This document shows, piece after piece, positions 26,367 to 35,214 of a stretch of 64,000 nucleotides of DNA. Below the pieces are notes generated by a model that had not been told where the DNA came from, did not search any database, and saw only the letters and a list, made by a program, of their open reading frames with translations. The stretch is taken from positions 23,927 through 87,926 of the forward strand of contig NZ_QWVS01000012.1 in the NCBI RefSeq assembly GCF_003570725.1. The letters run 5' to 3'. This DNA is from Peribacillus asahii (lineage in GTDB: Bacteria; Bacillota; Bacilli; Bacillales; DSM-1321). The first letter of the stretch is position 1. Every line of letters starts with the position of its first letter. The translations under genes and the position numbers were made by a program.

Positions 26367-27309
26367 AATAAGTCAAGCCTCCTAACCAAAGCAGTATTAA
26401 GAAAAGCAACGACGCAAAATGCATAATAGAAATGGTCTTATGAATATGAATGGCTTTTAACGGAACAAGAGGCTGCCCCATTTTTGCACGATAAGAAACC
26501 ACTCCTTTATACACATTACGACCGCCTAGTTGAATACCTAAAAGAGCAGCCACTGCTGCTTCTGTCCAGCCGCTATTTGGACTTGGATGACGCTTTGCAT
26601 CTGCCCATAATATCAACCAGCGCTTTTTCCAATGCTGATAGCGCGACGGATAACCGAGCATCATTAAAAAGCCTGTTAATCGACTTGGTATCCAGTTCAC
26701 AACATCGTCTAACTTAGCAGATGCCCAGCCGAACTCTCCGTATTTATCATTGCGATAACCAACCATCGAATCGCATGTATTAATCGCTCGGTACACCATC
26801 GCTAGCGGAGCCCCGCCAATAAGAGCCCAAAATAAAGGAGCTGTAATGCCGTCACTCGTATTTTCGGCGACTGTTTCAACTGTTCCGCGAACAATTTCTC
26901 CCTCATCCAGCTGATCCGTATCACGACCAACGATATAGGAAAGCTTTAAACGAGCTTCTGACATATCTCCCTCTACAAGCGGACGAAATACGTCCATTCC
27001 TGCCTGACGAAGACTTTTTTGAGCGATCGTTGTGAAAATTAAAATCGCTTCCACAATGATTCCTGCAATCATATGTAATTGATAAGTTAAATAGGTAACC
27101 GCAAACGTTAATCCAAATGCTAGCAGCAAAACAATCACTAGCATCCCTATTCCTTTTTGTTTCTTATAATGACCCGTATTCCACTTTTGATCTAATTTAC
27201 CAATAAGTGTACCAATCCACTTCACAGGATGCGGCCATCTAGGCGGATCTCCAATGATTAAATCGAGGAAAAACGCCAACGTAATCGCATATAGATGAGT
27301 TAGTATCAT
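26341..27309 (-). CDS. cbiB: Adenosylcobinamide-phosphate synthase CbiB
   Basis: Membrane enzyme that attaches aminopropanol phosphate to adenosylcobyric acid. The 322 residues have several hydrophobic segments; family motifs are DLIIGDPPRWPHPVKWIG near the start, ENTSDGITAPLFWAL, and SPNSGWTEAAVAALLGIQLGG. Start overlaps the end of the btuD-cbiZ fusion by four bases. Confidence 0.94.
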   Translation of the reverse strand: MILTHLYAITLAFFLDLIIGDPPRWPHPVKWIGTLIGKLDQKWNTGHYKKQKGIGMLVIVLLLAFGLTFAVTYLTYQLHMIAGIIVEAILIFTTIAQKSLRQAGMDVFRPLVEGDMSEARLKLSYIVGRDTDQLDEGEIVRGTVETVAENTSDGITAPLFWALIGGAPLAMVYRAINTCDSMVGYRNDKYGEFGWASAKLDDVVNWIPSRLTGFLMMLGYPSRYQHWKKRWLILWADAKRHPSPNSGWTEAAVAALLGIQLGGRNVYKGVVSYRAKMGQPLVPLKAIHIHKTISIMHFASLLFLILLWLGGLTYYGVTNSWS

Positions 27310-28775
27310 GTTCGTTTCACCCGCTCATTTTTTTCAATCGCTTCAACTGTACAGTCATATACTCCTCGACTAATCAGCTTTCCGAGCGGCGTAATGGTAC
27401 CTGCATAGTGAAGCCCCTCACCTCGCTGTGTAGCGGCGATTAATATACTATCTGTTGATGTTCCTGTTGCCCATGTATTCGTGACTGGATCTTTCACGCC
27501 AAGTTCATGTAAGGCTTTTACTTTCGCTTCTGTTGCTGTGACAATGCTATGAATGAATGCTTCTTCAGCTACGTGACCGTTGATAAATATCCACGTATTA
27601 ATCGTTCCTGGCCTTGGCGCATCTGAATGTTGATCAGCAAGCGAAGCATCAACTGCGTTTCCGACTCCCGCCGTCACAACGATAAAGATTGAGAAGTTTT
27701 CTCCATGTAAAAACCGATAAGACACGGCTTCTAAAAAAACAGCCGTCATCATACCAACTGTTTCACTCGGTTCAAATCCATGACTTCGTAAATAATCCGT
27801 CATTTCTTCTACATGATTCTCACAACTATACGTATGAGACACATGACGATTCACGAATTTCTGATGCCAGCCTGTTCCAGAACCAGTCACGCCTGAAGAC
27901 ATCGTCCGCAGTGGGATTGGGGCATGTAATTGAACCATTTCATCTGAAACCGTTAAAAATTGTTCATTAATCACAACTGAGTCCTTCTCTGAATCATGCT
28001 GATTGGGAACAATAAACATTTGCGGTCTTGGTATCGCTGGATGTGGATGCTTTTCAATCTCTGTTCGATACACTTGCTGAATTCTCTCCTGCTTAAGCAC
28101 CTCATTTGGGATGTCATTCACCCTTACTTGGCCTTTTTCAAGCAGCATTAAACGATCACAATATAAACCAGCTAAATTTAAATCATGAAAAATAGCAATG
28201 ACCGTTAGCTCATACTCCATCGCCATCTTTTTCATTAAATCGAGCAGCCCTTTTTGATAGGCAAGATCGAGATGATTCGTCGGTTCATCTAGAAATAAAA
28301 TTTCTGGTTCTTGAGCAAGTGCTTGAGCTAACAATACACGCTGTCGTTCTCCACCCGATAACTGTTCAAACTGATAATCACTAAAACCAGCTACTCCTGT
28401 CTGTTCCATTACTTTCTGGACGACAGCTTCATCTTCATCTGACCATGAATGAAATAGGCCTTTTTGATGGGCATATCGACCGAGTGAAACGGTTTCTTTC
28501 ACCGTATAAGAAAACGCGAGAGAAGAATGCTGTGGTAAAACGGCAATCACTTGTGCTAATTGCTTTGCTGAATATTCCTTTAGACTTGTTCCTTTAATTT
28601 TAATTGTACCGGCTTTATAAGCTAACACGCCGCTTAACATGCTTAGAAGTGTTGTTTTTCCGCTTCCATTTGGACCGAGTATTCCAAACAACTCCCCTTT
28701 ATTTACTGTAAAAGAAACCGAATCTAAGACAGGGTGATTATAATACCCACCCGATAACCCCGTTACTTCAAGCAT
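27306..28775 (-). CDS. btuD-cbiZ: Fusion of corrinoid ABC ATPase (BtuD) and adenosylcobinamide amidohydrolase (CbiZ)
   Basis: A 489-residue two-domain protein. Residues 1 to about 250: ABC ATPase with Walker A GPNGSGKTTLL, signature LSGGERQRVLLAQAL and Walker B ILFLDEPTNHLD, the partner of BtuC. Residues about 285-489: CbiZ domain, which cleaves the aminopropanol side chain of incoming corrinoids to adenosylcobyric acid so that they can be rebuilt; visible landmarks are MSSGVTGSGTGWHQKFVN, VTAGVGNAVDASLAD, and NTWATGTSTDSILIA. The fusion physically couples uptake to remodelling. Fusions of this type are known in some Bacillus. Begins one base after btuC stops. Confidence 0.92.
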   Translation of the reverse strand: MLEVTGLSGGYYNHPVLDSVSFTVNKGELFGILGPNGSGKTTLLSMLSGVLAYKAGTIKIKGTSLKEYSAKQLAQVIAVLPQHSSLAFSYTVKETVSLGRYAHQKGLFHSWSDEDEAVVQKVMEQTGVAGFSDYQFEQLSGGERQRVLLAQALAQEPEILFLDEPTNHLDLAYQKGLLDLMKKMAMEYELTVIAIFHDLNLAGLYCDRLMLLEKGQVRVNDIPNEVLKQERIQQVYRTEIEKHPHPAIPRPQMFIVPNQHDSEKDSVVINEQFLTVSDEMVQLHAPIPLRTMSSGVTGSGTGWHQKFVNRHVSHTYSCENHVEEMTDYLRSHGFEPSETVGMMTAVFLEAVSYRFLHGENFSIFIVVTAGVGNAVDASLADQHSDAPRPGTINTWIFINGHVAEEAFIHSIVTATEAKVKALHELGVKDPVTNTWATGTSTDSILIAATQRGEGLHYAGTITPLGKLISRGVYDCTVEAIEKNERVKRT

Positions 28776-28776
28776 C

Positions 28777-29838
28777 TTATCTCTCCCCTCGCCTTCTTCT
28801 TTTTAGTAAAATTAATGCAAATGCTGGCGCACCAATTAAAGATGTAATAACCCCAATCGGCAATTCAGATGGTGATATAACCATCCTTGCGACCAAATCA
28901 GCTAATATTAAAAAACCACTGCCTATGAGTAACGATAACGGCAATAAATGTTTATGATCCGGTCCCCAAATTTGCCGAATAATATGAGGAATAACGAGAC
29001 CCACAAAGCCAATCGTCCCTGATACAGCAACAGCAGCTCCGGTTAAAACAGAGCCTGCTATTAAAATGGTTAACTTCCTTCTTTGTACGTTCACACCTAA
29101 ATGCTTCGCCCGATTCTCCCCAAATGTCATGGCATTTAATTCCTGAGTATTCATCATTAAAACAAGTGAACCGATAACGAAAAATGGCAGGATAATGACA
29201 ATATAGCTCCAACCGCGCATCGACACGCTCCCCATGAGCCAACCAATTATTTGACGTAATTCCTCACCTGTTAACGCAATCATGAGCGAAATGAACGCAC
29301 TTAAAAACGAACTAAAAATAATTCCTGTTAAAATAATCGTTTCAACCTTCATCGAGCGATCCATTTTCTTAGTAAAAAACAGCACACAAAAAATCGTAAC
29401 GATCGAAAAGACTACGCTCAATATCGGAAGTGTAAAGTTACCTAAAACAGGTATAGAAATTCCAAGAAAAATCGTTGCAACTGCCCCAACAGATGCACCT
29501 GAAGAGACTCCTAGTGTATATGGGTCGGCAAGCGGATTGCGTAACAAACCTTGAAAGGCAGCTCCCGCAATAGCGAGAGATGCCCCTACTAAGCCCGCTA
29601 ACAGCACACGTGGCAAGCGAATATTCATAACAATATTCGTAAACATCATATCTGGTTGCGCTGCAATAGGTAAATGAAATACTTCCTTACCTAAGATTTG
29701 AAATAATGTGAAAAAAGGAACCGAAACTGAACCAATTGAAATCCCTACCATCATCGAAAATAGTAGAAAACTAACGGCAATAATATAAGCTAAAGGTTTA
29801 TTATTAGTTAAAGATTTCCGGATAGATTGCTTTACCAA
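28777..29838 (-). CDS. btuC: Corrinoid ABC transporter permease
   Basis: FecCD/BtuC-type permease of 353 residues with about ten membrane segments; hallmarks LPRVLLAGLVGASLAIAGA (first periplasmic-gate region), NPLADPYTLGVSSGASVGA and GTIGFVGLVIPHIIR with the EAA-like coupling loop. Start appears to be a TTG at 29838 behind GGGAG, inside the end of btuF. Substrate assignment comes from the riboswitch and the fused CbiZ, not from the permease alone. Confidence 0.88.
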   Translation of the reverse strand: MVKQSIRKSLTNNKPLAYIIAVSFLLFSMMVGISIGSVSVPFFTLFQILGKEVFHLPIAAQPDMMFTNIVMNIRLPRVLLAGLVGASLAIAGAAFQGLLRNPLADPYTLGVSSGASVGAVATIFLGISIPVLGNFTLPILSVVFSIVTIFCVLFFTKKMDRSMKVETIILTGIIFSSFLSAFISLMIALTGEELRQIIGWLMGSVSMRGWSYIVIILPFFVIGSLVLMMNTQELNAMTFGENRAKHLGVNVQRRKLTILIAGSVLTGAAVAVSGTIGFVGLVIPHIIRQIWGPDHKHLLPLSLLIGSGFLILADLVARMVISPSELPIGVITSLIGAPAFALILLKRRRRGER

Positions 29839-30763
29839 GTTCCTCTACTCCCTCTACTAAACGTGGGCCAGGATGGTCAACTAAATCCGAATTTATATTA
29901 TAAACTTGCTTATTTTTAATCGCAGTAATATCTCCCCAAGCATTGCGCTTTAATACTTCACTAATTGGGTCCTTTGTGCGATAGCCATGAGTTGTAACAA
30001 TAACATCCGGATTTGCAGTAACAACGGCTTCTTCATCCATTTTCGCCCAACCTTCTAATTGACCTGCAATATTGTCTGCTTGAATGATTTGAAGCATTTC
30101 ATCCATAAACGTGTTTTTACCTGGCGAATAAATCTCTGGTGGTGGAGACACTTCAATCAAAACTTTTTTGCGTTCGTCAGCTGTTACAACTTTCACTTTT
30201 TCTTTAACATCCTTCAATTTCGTCTGCATATCTTCTACGATGACTGTTGCAGCCTCCGTTTTACCTGTTGCTGTTCCAATCATTTCAATAGAATGATACA
30301 CTTGTTTAAAATTTTGAGCATCATTTACGACAAGGACTGTAATCCCCATCTCCTTTAACTGTTTAACCCCTCCCTCAACATTATTAGAGCTATGGGCTAA
30401 AACTAAGTCAGGCTTTAATGAAACTACTTTTTCTATATTCATTTCCAAACCGCCAATTTTCTCAATATCCTTCGTTTCCTCTGGATAAGTATCATAATCA
30501 GACACACCAACGATTTGGTCACCTAAACCTAATGCAAAAGCAATTTCCGTATTACTTGGGATAACAGAGACAATTTTTTTCGGCTCCTCTTTAATTGTCA
30601 CTTTTTCACCTGATCCGTCCGTAATCGTTACGGGAAACTGTGAAGCTGCTTGCTTCGGTTCTTTCGAATTTGAAGCACTATCCTCTTTTGTTGAATTACT
30701 GCAACCAACCATCACACCAACCGAAAGCAGCAAAACAAATAATAGACTAACTACCTTTTTCAT
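29804..30763 (-). CDS. btuF: Corrinoid-binding lipoprotein of the ABC importer
   Basis: Cluster A-2 periplasmic-type binding protein of 319 residues, tethered to the membrane: lipobox in SVGVMVGCSNS after a hydrophobic signal. Mature domain begins FPVTITDGSGEKVTI; PKKIVSVIPSNTEIAFALGLG and IGGLEMNIEKVVSLKPDLVL are the standard BtuF/FhuD landmarks. The ATG at 30763 has GGGGGAGA upstream; an ATG at 30793 behind AGGAGG is also possible and would add ten residues. First gene behind a cobalamin riboswitch. Confidence 0.9.
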   Translation of the reverse strand: MKKVVSLLFVLLLSVGVMVGCSNSTKEDSASNSKEPKQAASQFPVTITDGSGEKVTIKEEPKKIVSVIPSNTEIAFALGLGDQIVGVSDYDTYPEETKDIEKIGGLEMNIEKVVSLKPDLVLAHSSNNVEGGVKQLKEMGITVLVVNDAQNFKQVYHSIEMIGTATGKTEAATVIVEDMQTKLKDVKEKVKVVTADERKKVLIEVSPPPEIYSPGKNTFMDEMLQIIQADNIAGQLEGWAKMDEEAVVTANPDVIVTTHGYRTKDPISEVLKRNAWGDITAIKNKQVYNINSDLVDHPGPRLVEGVEELGKAIYPEIFN

Positions 30764-30793
30764 GTTTCTCCCCCATTTTTCTTTTTTGAACAT

Positions 30794-30826
30794 AGAAAAA
30801 ACACCTCCTACAGAATAAGAGATGTT
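30794..30826 (-). terminator. Terminator in the btuF leader
   Basis: AACATCTCT pairs with AGGAGGTGTT (two G-U pairs) followed by TTTTTTC on the minus strand. It sits between the riboswitch and btuF, so it is the likely OFF-state terminator. The right arm also contains AGGAGG, so the same stem could hide a ribosome site. Confidence 0.65.
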
Positions 30827-30854
30827 TGCATGGCTATATATGTATAAATGGATA

Positions 30855-31055
30855 TCCGCCACACACTTCCCTATCCGCGTAGGTATTATAAGTGTTCGAA
30901 TATGGCAGGTCTCCTGGCTTTTAGAAATTGTTTACAACACCTTCCCATATAAACATACAGTGGCATTCGCTGCAAACTTCTAATAACAGTGGCGGGACCG
31001 CGTTGGATTTTCACCAACTTCCCTTTTAAGTCAATGTAGACACCTTATCCGTTTC
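30855..31055 (-). ncRNA. Cobalamin (AdoCbl) riboswitch before btuF
   Basis: On the minus strand the core reads AAAAGGGAAGTTGGTGAAAA, then TCCAACGCGGTCCCGCCACT, and the B12 box GCCAGGAGACCTGCC at 30904-30918. These are the conserved elements of the cobalamin element class. A TATAAT lies just upstream near 31080. It should shut off btuF-btuC-btuD::cbiZ and the late genes when adenosylcobalamin is plentiful. Confidence 0.93.
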
Positions 31056-31119
31056 ATATTTATAGTTCATTATGCTTGATTATACACTAAAGACGGGCGG
31101 GCGATAATCTTTTTTATAA

Positions 31120-32637
31120 TTAAACGGAAAATTTAGGATTTATCAGCTTATACAAGCTTTCCATATCAACATGTTGCTTTACATGATTCGCAAGCAAATT
31201 ATAAGCCTCTTCTCGTCTCTCGGCATCCGATTTAACCGTTTCCTGCACTCCCGGCAACCCTTTTTGTTTACGAATTTGATTAACTAGTTCTCTCGTAAAT
31301 TGGCGATTATGAAACACACCGTGAAAATACGTGCCGATAACAAGACCATCATTCGATACAGCCCCATCTTCTCGGCCATCTTCTAATAGTAAAAAGGGAC
31401 TCGCTTTTGCGGCATCAATTTCTGTTCTTCCAAGATGAATTTCAAAGCCTGAAAGCGTCATCTCATTTAATCCGATTGCCTGAACAAGACGACCTGTCAT
31501 TTGCTTTGTTTTCTTCTCTTTATTAAAAACGGTCTTCACTGGAAGTAAGGAAAGCCCGATAGCACTTTCACCATTGCCTTCCACTGCATCAGGGTCTAGT
31601 AATTCACATCCTAGCATTTGAAAACCGCCGCATATACCGATAACTCGCTTTCCTTTTGCATGAAGTTCACAAATGGCCCGGTCAAATCCTTCTTCTTTCA
31701 GCCACGCCAAATCACCGATTGTATTTTTCGTACCCGGAATAATTAATAGATCTGGCTCGCCAAGCTCTTTTAATGAACCAACGAGGCGCACACCAACATC
31801 CGGTTCATCAAAAAGTGGATCAACATCCGTAAAGTTAGAAATACGCGGCAAACGAATCATCGCTACATCGATAGCAAATTCATTTTGCTTTGGTTTTTTA
31901 AAACGTAATGAAGAAAGAGCAAGGGAATCTTCGGCTTCAATATTGACATCAATATATGGAACAACACCGAGAACCGGGATACCTGTTTCCTGCTCAAGCC
32001 AACGGAGTCCATCATCCAGCAGTTCACGCATACCACGGAATTTATTAATAATAATGCCCTTAACACGCTTTCTTTCCGCTTCATCTAAGAGTGCTAGCGT
32101 TCCAACAATAGAGGCAAATACGCCTCCTCGATCGATATCAGCAACTAAGATAACCGCTGCATCTGCCAGATGAGCCATTCGCATATTAGCAATATCGCGA
32201 TCTTTTAAATTAATCTCTGCTGGACTGCCTGCCCCTTCCAAAACGATTACATCATAAGATTGTTGCAGCTTACGAACAGATTCTTCCACGATTGGCATCG
32301 CTTCTTGAACAAAATTATTGCGATAGCTTCTCGCATCCATATCTAAAAAGTGTCTACCATGAACAATAACTTCTGACACCATATCTTGCTTTGGTTTTAA
32401 TAAAATGGGATTCATATCGGTTGTCGCAACGACACGTGCTGCTTCCGCTTGAACGCCTTGCGCTCGTCCAATCTCACCGCCATCTGCTGTCACGAATGAG
32501 TTCAGCGCCATGTTTTGTGATTTAAAGGGCACGACGCGTAATCCATCATTAGAAAAAATTCGGCAGAAGGCTGTACAAATGACACTTTTCCCTACATCAG
32601 AGGATGTCCCTTGAATCATAATTGCTTTTGCAGTCAT
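31120..32637 (-). CDS. cbiP: Cobyric acid synthase (amidotransferase)
   Basis: Amidates carboxylates b, d, e and g of adenosylcobyrinic acid a,c-diamide with glutamine and ATP. The 505 residues have an N-terminal dethiobiotin-synthetase-like P-loop (MIQGTSSDVGKSVICTAF), the substrate segment PFKSQNMALNSFVT, and a C-terminal class I-like glutaminase with the Cys in VIGICGGFQMLG and a late His in GTYFHGVFHN. The ATG at 32637 lies eight bases after GAGG. Last gene of the ring operon, 17 bases after btuR. Confidence 0.94.
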   Translation of the reverse strand: MTAKAIMIQGTSSDVGKSVICTAFCRIFSNDGLRVVPFKSQNMALNSFVTADGGEIGRAQGVQAEAARVVATTDMNPILLKPKQDMVSEVIVHGRHFLDMDARSYRNNFVQEAMPIVEESVRKLQQSYDVIVLEGAGSPAEINLKDRDIANMRMAHLADAAVILVADIDRGGVFASIVGTLALLDEAERKRVKGIIINKFRGMRELLDDGLRWLEQETGIPVLGVVPYIDVNIEAEDSLALSSLRFKKPKQNEFAIDVAMIRLPRISNFTDVDPLFDEPDVGVRLVGSLKELGEPDLLIIPGTKNTIGDLAWLKEEGFDRAICELHAKGKRVIGICGGFQMLGCELLDPDAVEGNGESAIGLSLLPVKTVFNKEKKTKQMTGRLVQAIGLNEMTLSGFEIHLGRTEIDAAKASPFLLLEDGREDGAVSNDGLVIGTYFHGVFHNRQFTRELVNQIRKQKGLPGVQETVKSDAERREEAYNLLANHVKQHVDMESLYKLINPKFSV

Positions 32638-32654
32638 AAACATACCTCGCTTCT

Positions 32655-33191
32655 TTAAAATTCTAATCCTTTTACAGCAGGAATTCCGCTTTCATAGTAA
32701 TGTTTCGTTGCATCAATTGTAGACACAAGATCAGCGAGCTCGATTAATTCGTTCGCCGCACTTCTCCCTGTTACAACGAGATGCATATGAGAGGGGCGGT
32801 TACGAATCGCTTCCACCACTTCTGCAAGCGGCAGGACATCATCGATTGGAAATGTCGAAATCGCTAATGCATTATTCAGTTCATCTAACACAAGCAAATC
32901 TGTTCCAGGATTTTGGAGCGCTTCTTTCGCTTTTGCCCAAGCCTGCTTTAGGGCTGCCCGATGTTCTTCTGGTGTTTTCGTCCACGTAAACCCGATGCCT
33001 AATTGCTCCATTTCGACACCTAACTTCCGAAGTGCCAATGCCTCTCCATATGTGCGCTCTGGCGATTTAATAAACTGCAAGTATTTTACGTTCATTCCCC
33101 GGCCAATTGCCCTAAGCGTCACACCAAGCGAGGCCGTTGTTTTTCCTTTCCCCTCACCCGTATAAATCAAGAACAATCCTTGGCGTGCCAT
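32655..33191 (-). CDS. btuR: BtuR/CobA-type corrinoid adenosyltransferase
   Basis: ATP:co(I)rrinoid adenosyltransferase of 178 residues. P-loop YTGEGKGKTTASLGVTLRAI, then VKYLQFIKSPERTYGE and DLLVLDELNNALA (Walker B). Works on cobyrinic acid a,c-diamide before CbiP. It is unrelated in sequence to the PduO-type enzyme at 22387, so the region encodes two families for one reaction. Confidence 0.93.
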   Translation of the reverse strand: MARQGLFLIYTGEGKGKTTASLGVTLRAIGRGMNVKYLQFIKSPERTYGEALALRKLGVEMEQLGIGFTWTKTPEEHRAALKQAWAKAKEALQNPGTDLLVLDELNNALAISTFPIDDVLPLAEVVEAIRNRPSHMHLVVTGRSAANELIELADLVSTIDATKHYYESGIPAVKGLEF

Positions 33192-33216
33192 CTCAATCTC
33201 CTCTTTTCCTTATGAT

Positions 33217-33780
33217 TTAGAGCCAAACGGTTTTTTTCGTATAAGGAGTTCGCTTCGTCGCTGGCACTTCTTGATCGGCTTTTGGATACCCGATAAAAAT
33301 CGTCCCTACTACCTTTTGATTTTCTGGCGATCCGATAAACTGATGCATTCTTTCGTCATGAACAAGACCGACTCCTCTTGTACGCCAAACGAACCCAAGG
33401 CCAAGCTCTCCAGCTGCAAGCCACATCGATTGAATCGCACAACATACGGCAAATACATTATCGTGAGAAGCATCTGAATCATCTGGAACCTGATCTGCCG
33501 TTACAACAATGACGACCGGTGTCGATGTCACAACTTTTAGCGAGCTTTCTACTAAATGAGGCTTAGTCGGAAAGCGTTCTTGCAAATATTCTTGTGCTAA
33601 TGCTTCATAACGCTTTTTTGCTTCATCTTTAATCACATAAAAATTCCAAGGCTCACGCAAACGATCATTCGGTGCATATGTCGCAGCTTCTAATAACTGC
33701 TGAATTTTCCCCTCTTCGACTGGAGTGTCCTCATAATTACGAATCGCGCGCCGCTCTTTCAGTGCTTGAATAATCGACAA
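33217..33780 (-). CDS. cbiY: Nitroreductase-family flavoprotein CbiY
   Basis: FMN-dependent nitroreductase fold, 187 residues: N-terminal phosphate-binding ALKERRAIRNYEDTPVEEG, AATYAPNDRLREPWNFYV, and C-terminal KVVGTIFIGYPKAD. In B. megaterium a gene of this type (cbiY) sits at the same place in the cobI operon; its role there is unproven. It could be a cobalt/corrin reductase or a distant relative of BluB (lower-ligand synthesis); the sequence does not decide. Start is a TTG at 33780 with AAGGAGA eight bases upstream. Confidence 0.78.
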   Translation of the reverse strand: MSIIQALKERRAIRNYEDTPVEEGKIQQLLEAATYAPNDRLREPWNFYVIKDEAKKRYEALAQEYLQERFPTKPHLVESSLKVVTSTPVVIVVTADQVPDDSDASHDNVFAVCCAIQSMWLAAGELGLGFVWRTRGVGLVHDERMHQFIGSPENQKVVGTIFIGYPKADQEVPATKRTPYTKKTVWL

Positions 33781-33796
33781 GTCGTATCTCTCCTTT

Positions 33797-34573
33797 TTAA
33801 GGTGTAACCGTTTCTGTTTCTATTATTTTTTCGTACCATTTAATTTTGTCACGTAATTGAACAACCTCGCCGACAAGAACCATCGCTGGGTTTTGAATAT
33901 TCTCCTGTACGACTAAATCATGAATCGTTTCAAGGTTTCCAGTAACCGTTCTTTGTTTGTCTGTTGTTCCCCATTCAATCACAGCAACAGGTGTTTGAGC
34001 GGATCTTCCATGATCAATTAATTGTTTACAAATATACGCTAAGTTGCCGACACCCATATAAAAGGCCACTGTATCAATGCCTGTTGCAAGCGCTGGCCAA
34101 TTCAGATGGTCTTGGCCTTTACTATCACGACCGTGCCCTGTGACAATTGCAAAGCTTGATGCATGCTCGCGATGTGTGACAGGAATCCCCGCATAGGCAG
34201 GAGCCGCAATGCCCGCTGTTATACCAGGGACAATTTCATATTCGATTCCATGCTCAGCCAATACTTCTGCCTCTTCGGCACCTCGCCCAAATACGCACGG
34301 ATCTCCCCCTTTTAAACGGGTCACCGTTTTTCCTTCTAGTGCTTTATCCACTAAAAGGGTATGAATTTCATCTTGAATAAAGTGATGTCTCCCTGGTGAT
34401 TTTCCGCAAAAGATTAGCTCAGCTCCCTCTTTTGCATATTCTAATAATTTCGGATTAACAAGCCTATCATAAGCAATTACATCCGAAGTTTGAATACATT
34501 CAAGTCCATAAACTGTAAGTAGTTTGGGATCACCTGGCCCTGCACCAACTAAATAGACTTTCCCTTGACTCAT
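33797..34573 (-). CDS. cobA: Uroporphyrinogen-III C-methyltransferase (SUMT)
   Basis: Methylates uroporphyrinogen III at C2 and C7 with SAM to give precorrin-2, the branch point to cobalamin and siroheme. The 258 residues contain YLVGAGPGDPKLLTVYGLE (SAM loop), VTRLKGGDPCVFGRGAEE and GITAGIAAPAYAGIPVTHR, all SUMT hallmarks. Starts within the stop of the dehydrogenase gene (4-bp overlap). Called cysG-A in B. megaterium. Confidence 0.93.
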   Translation of the reverse strand: MSQGKVYLVGAGPGDPKLLTVYGLECIQTSDVIAYDRLVNPKLLEYAKEGAELIFCGKSPGRHHFIQDEIHTLLVDKALEGKTVTRLKGGDPCVFGRGAEEAEVLAEHGIEYEIVPGITAGIAAPAYAGIPVTHREHASSFAIVTGHGRDSKGQDHLNWPALATGIDTVAFYMGVGNLAYICKQLIDHGRSAQTPVAVIEWGTTDKQRTVTGNLETIHDLVVQENIQNPAMVLVGEVVQLRDKIKWYEKIIETETVTP

Positions 34574-35211
34574 GGCGCAATCCCTCCTGTTAATAATTGT
34601 AGTAAGCGCGCTTCTCGTTCTTTATAATTGGCTTGCCTCGTCAACTCTAAAAATTGCGGTTCAAGCAAACCTTGTAACATTTGTCTTCTTATTGTACTAT
34701 CCGCAACTTCTTCTATCACTCTTTTTCGCGATTGTTCAAGAAACAGCAGATATTCTTCGTATACTTCATCATACTCTTTCGCAAGATCTTGTTTAATTTT
34801 CCGGGCCAATCCTGGACTCGCTCCAGAAGTAGAGACTGAAATCGTCAATGCCCCTCTTCGAAGCGAAGCTGGCACGATAAAATTACTTAAATCAGGACGG
34901 TCCACAAGGTTTATTAATTGCTGACTGTTCGCAGACTCATACACTTGCACATTAATCGCCGATTGATTAGTAGCTGCAATAATTAAGAAGAAATCTTGCA
35001 AATCATCTGGTTCAAATCTCTTTTGCTTCCAGATGATTTTTTTTGCTAAAAAAACTTCCCTGATGCTTTCATGAAGTTCGGGACTGATAACCGTGACTTC
35101 GGCATCCGCTTCTAACAGCGTCAAAATCTTTCGAGCTGCGACTGCTCCACCACCAATCACAACTGCTTTTTTTCCTGAAAGATTCAACATGGCTGAATAG
35201 TAATTCACCAT
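34570..35211 (-). CDS. sirC: Precorrin-2 dehydrogenase (CysG-B/SirC type)
   Basis: NAD-dependent oxidase that turns precorrin-2 into sirohydrochlorin. The 213 residues match the N-terminal half of CysG: Rossmann loop KKAVVIGGGAVAARKILTLLEA, FLIIAATNQSAINVQV, and LTISVSTSGASPGLARKIKQ. It supplies the CbiX substrate. Lies three bases after cbiA and overlaps SUMT, so the substrate supply for the anaerobic route is within one transcript. Confidence 0.88.
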   Translation of the reverse strand: MVNYYSAMLNLSGKKAVVIGGGAVAARKILTLLEADAEVTVISPELHESIREVFLAKKIIWKQKRFEPDDLQDFFLIIAATNQSAINVQVYESANSQQLINLVDRPDLSNFIVPASLRRGALTISVSTSGASPGLARKIKQDLAKEYDEVYEEYLLFLEQSRKRVIEEVADSTIRRQMLQGLLEPQFLELTRQANYKEREARLLQLLTGGIAP

Positions 35212-35214
35212 GTT

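Noticed and set aside
33217..33780. Assignment of the nitroreductase as BluB
   Set aside because: Family fold fits, but I could not identify BluB-specific residues; left as CbiY.
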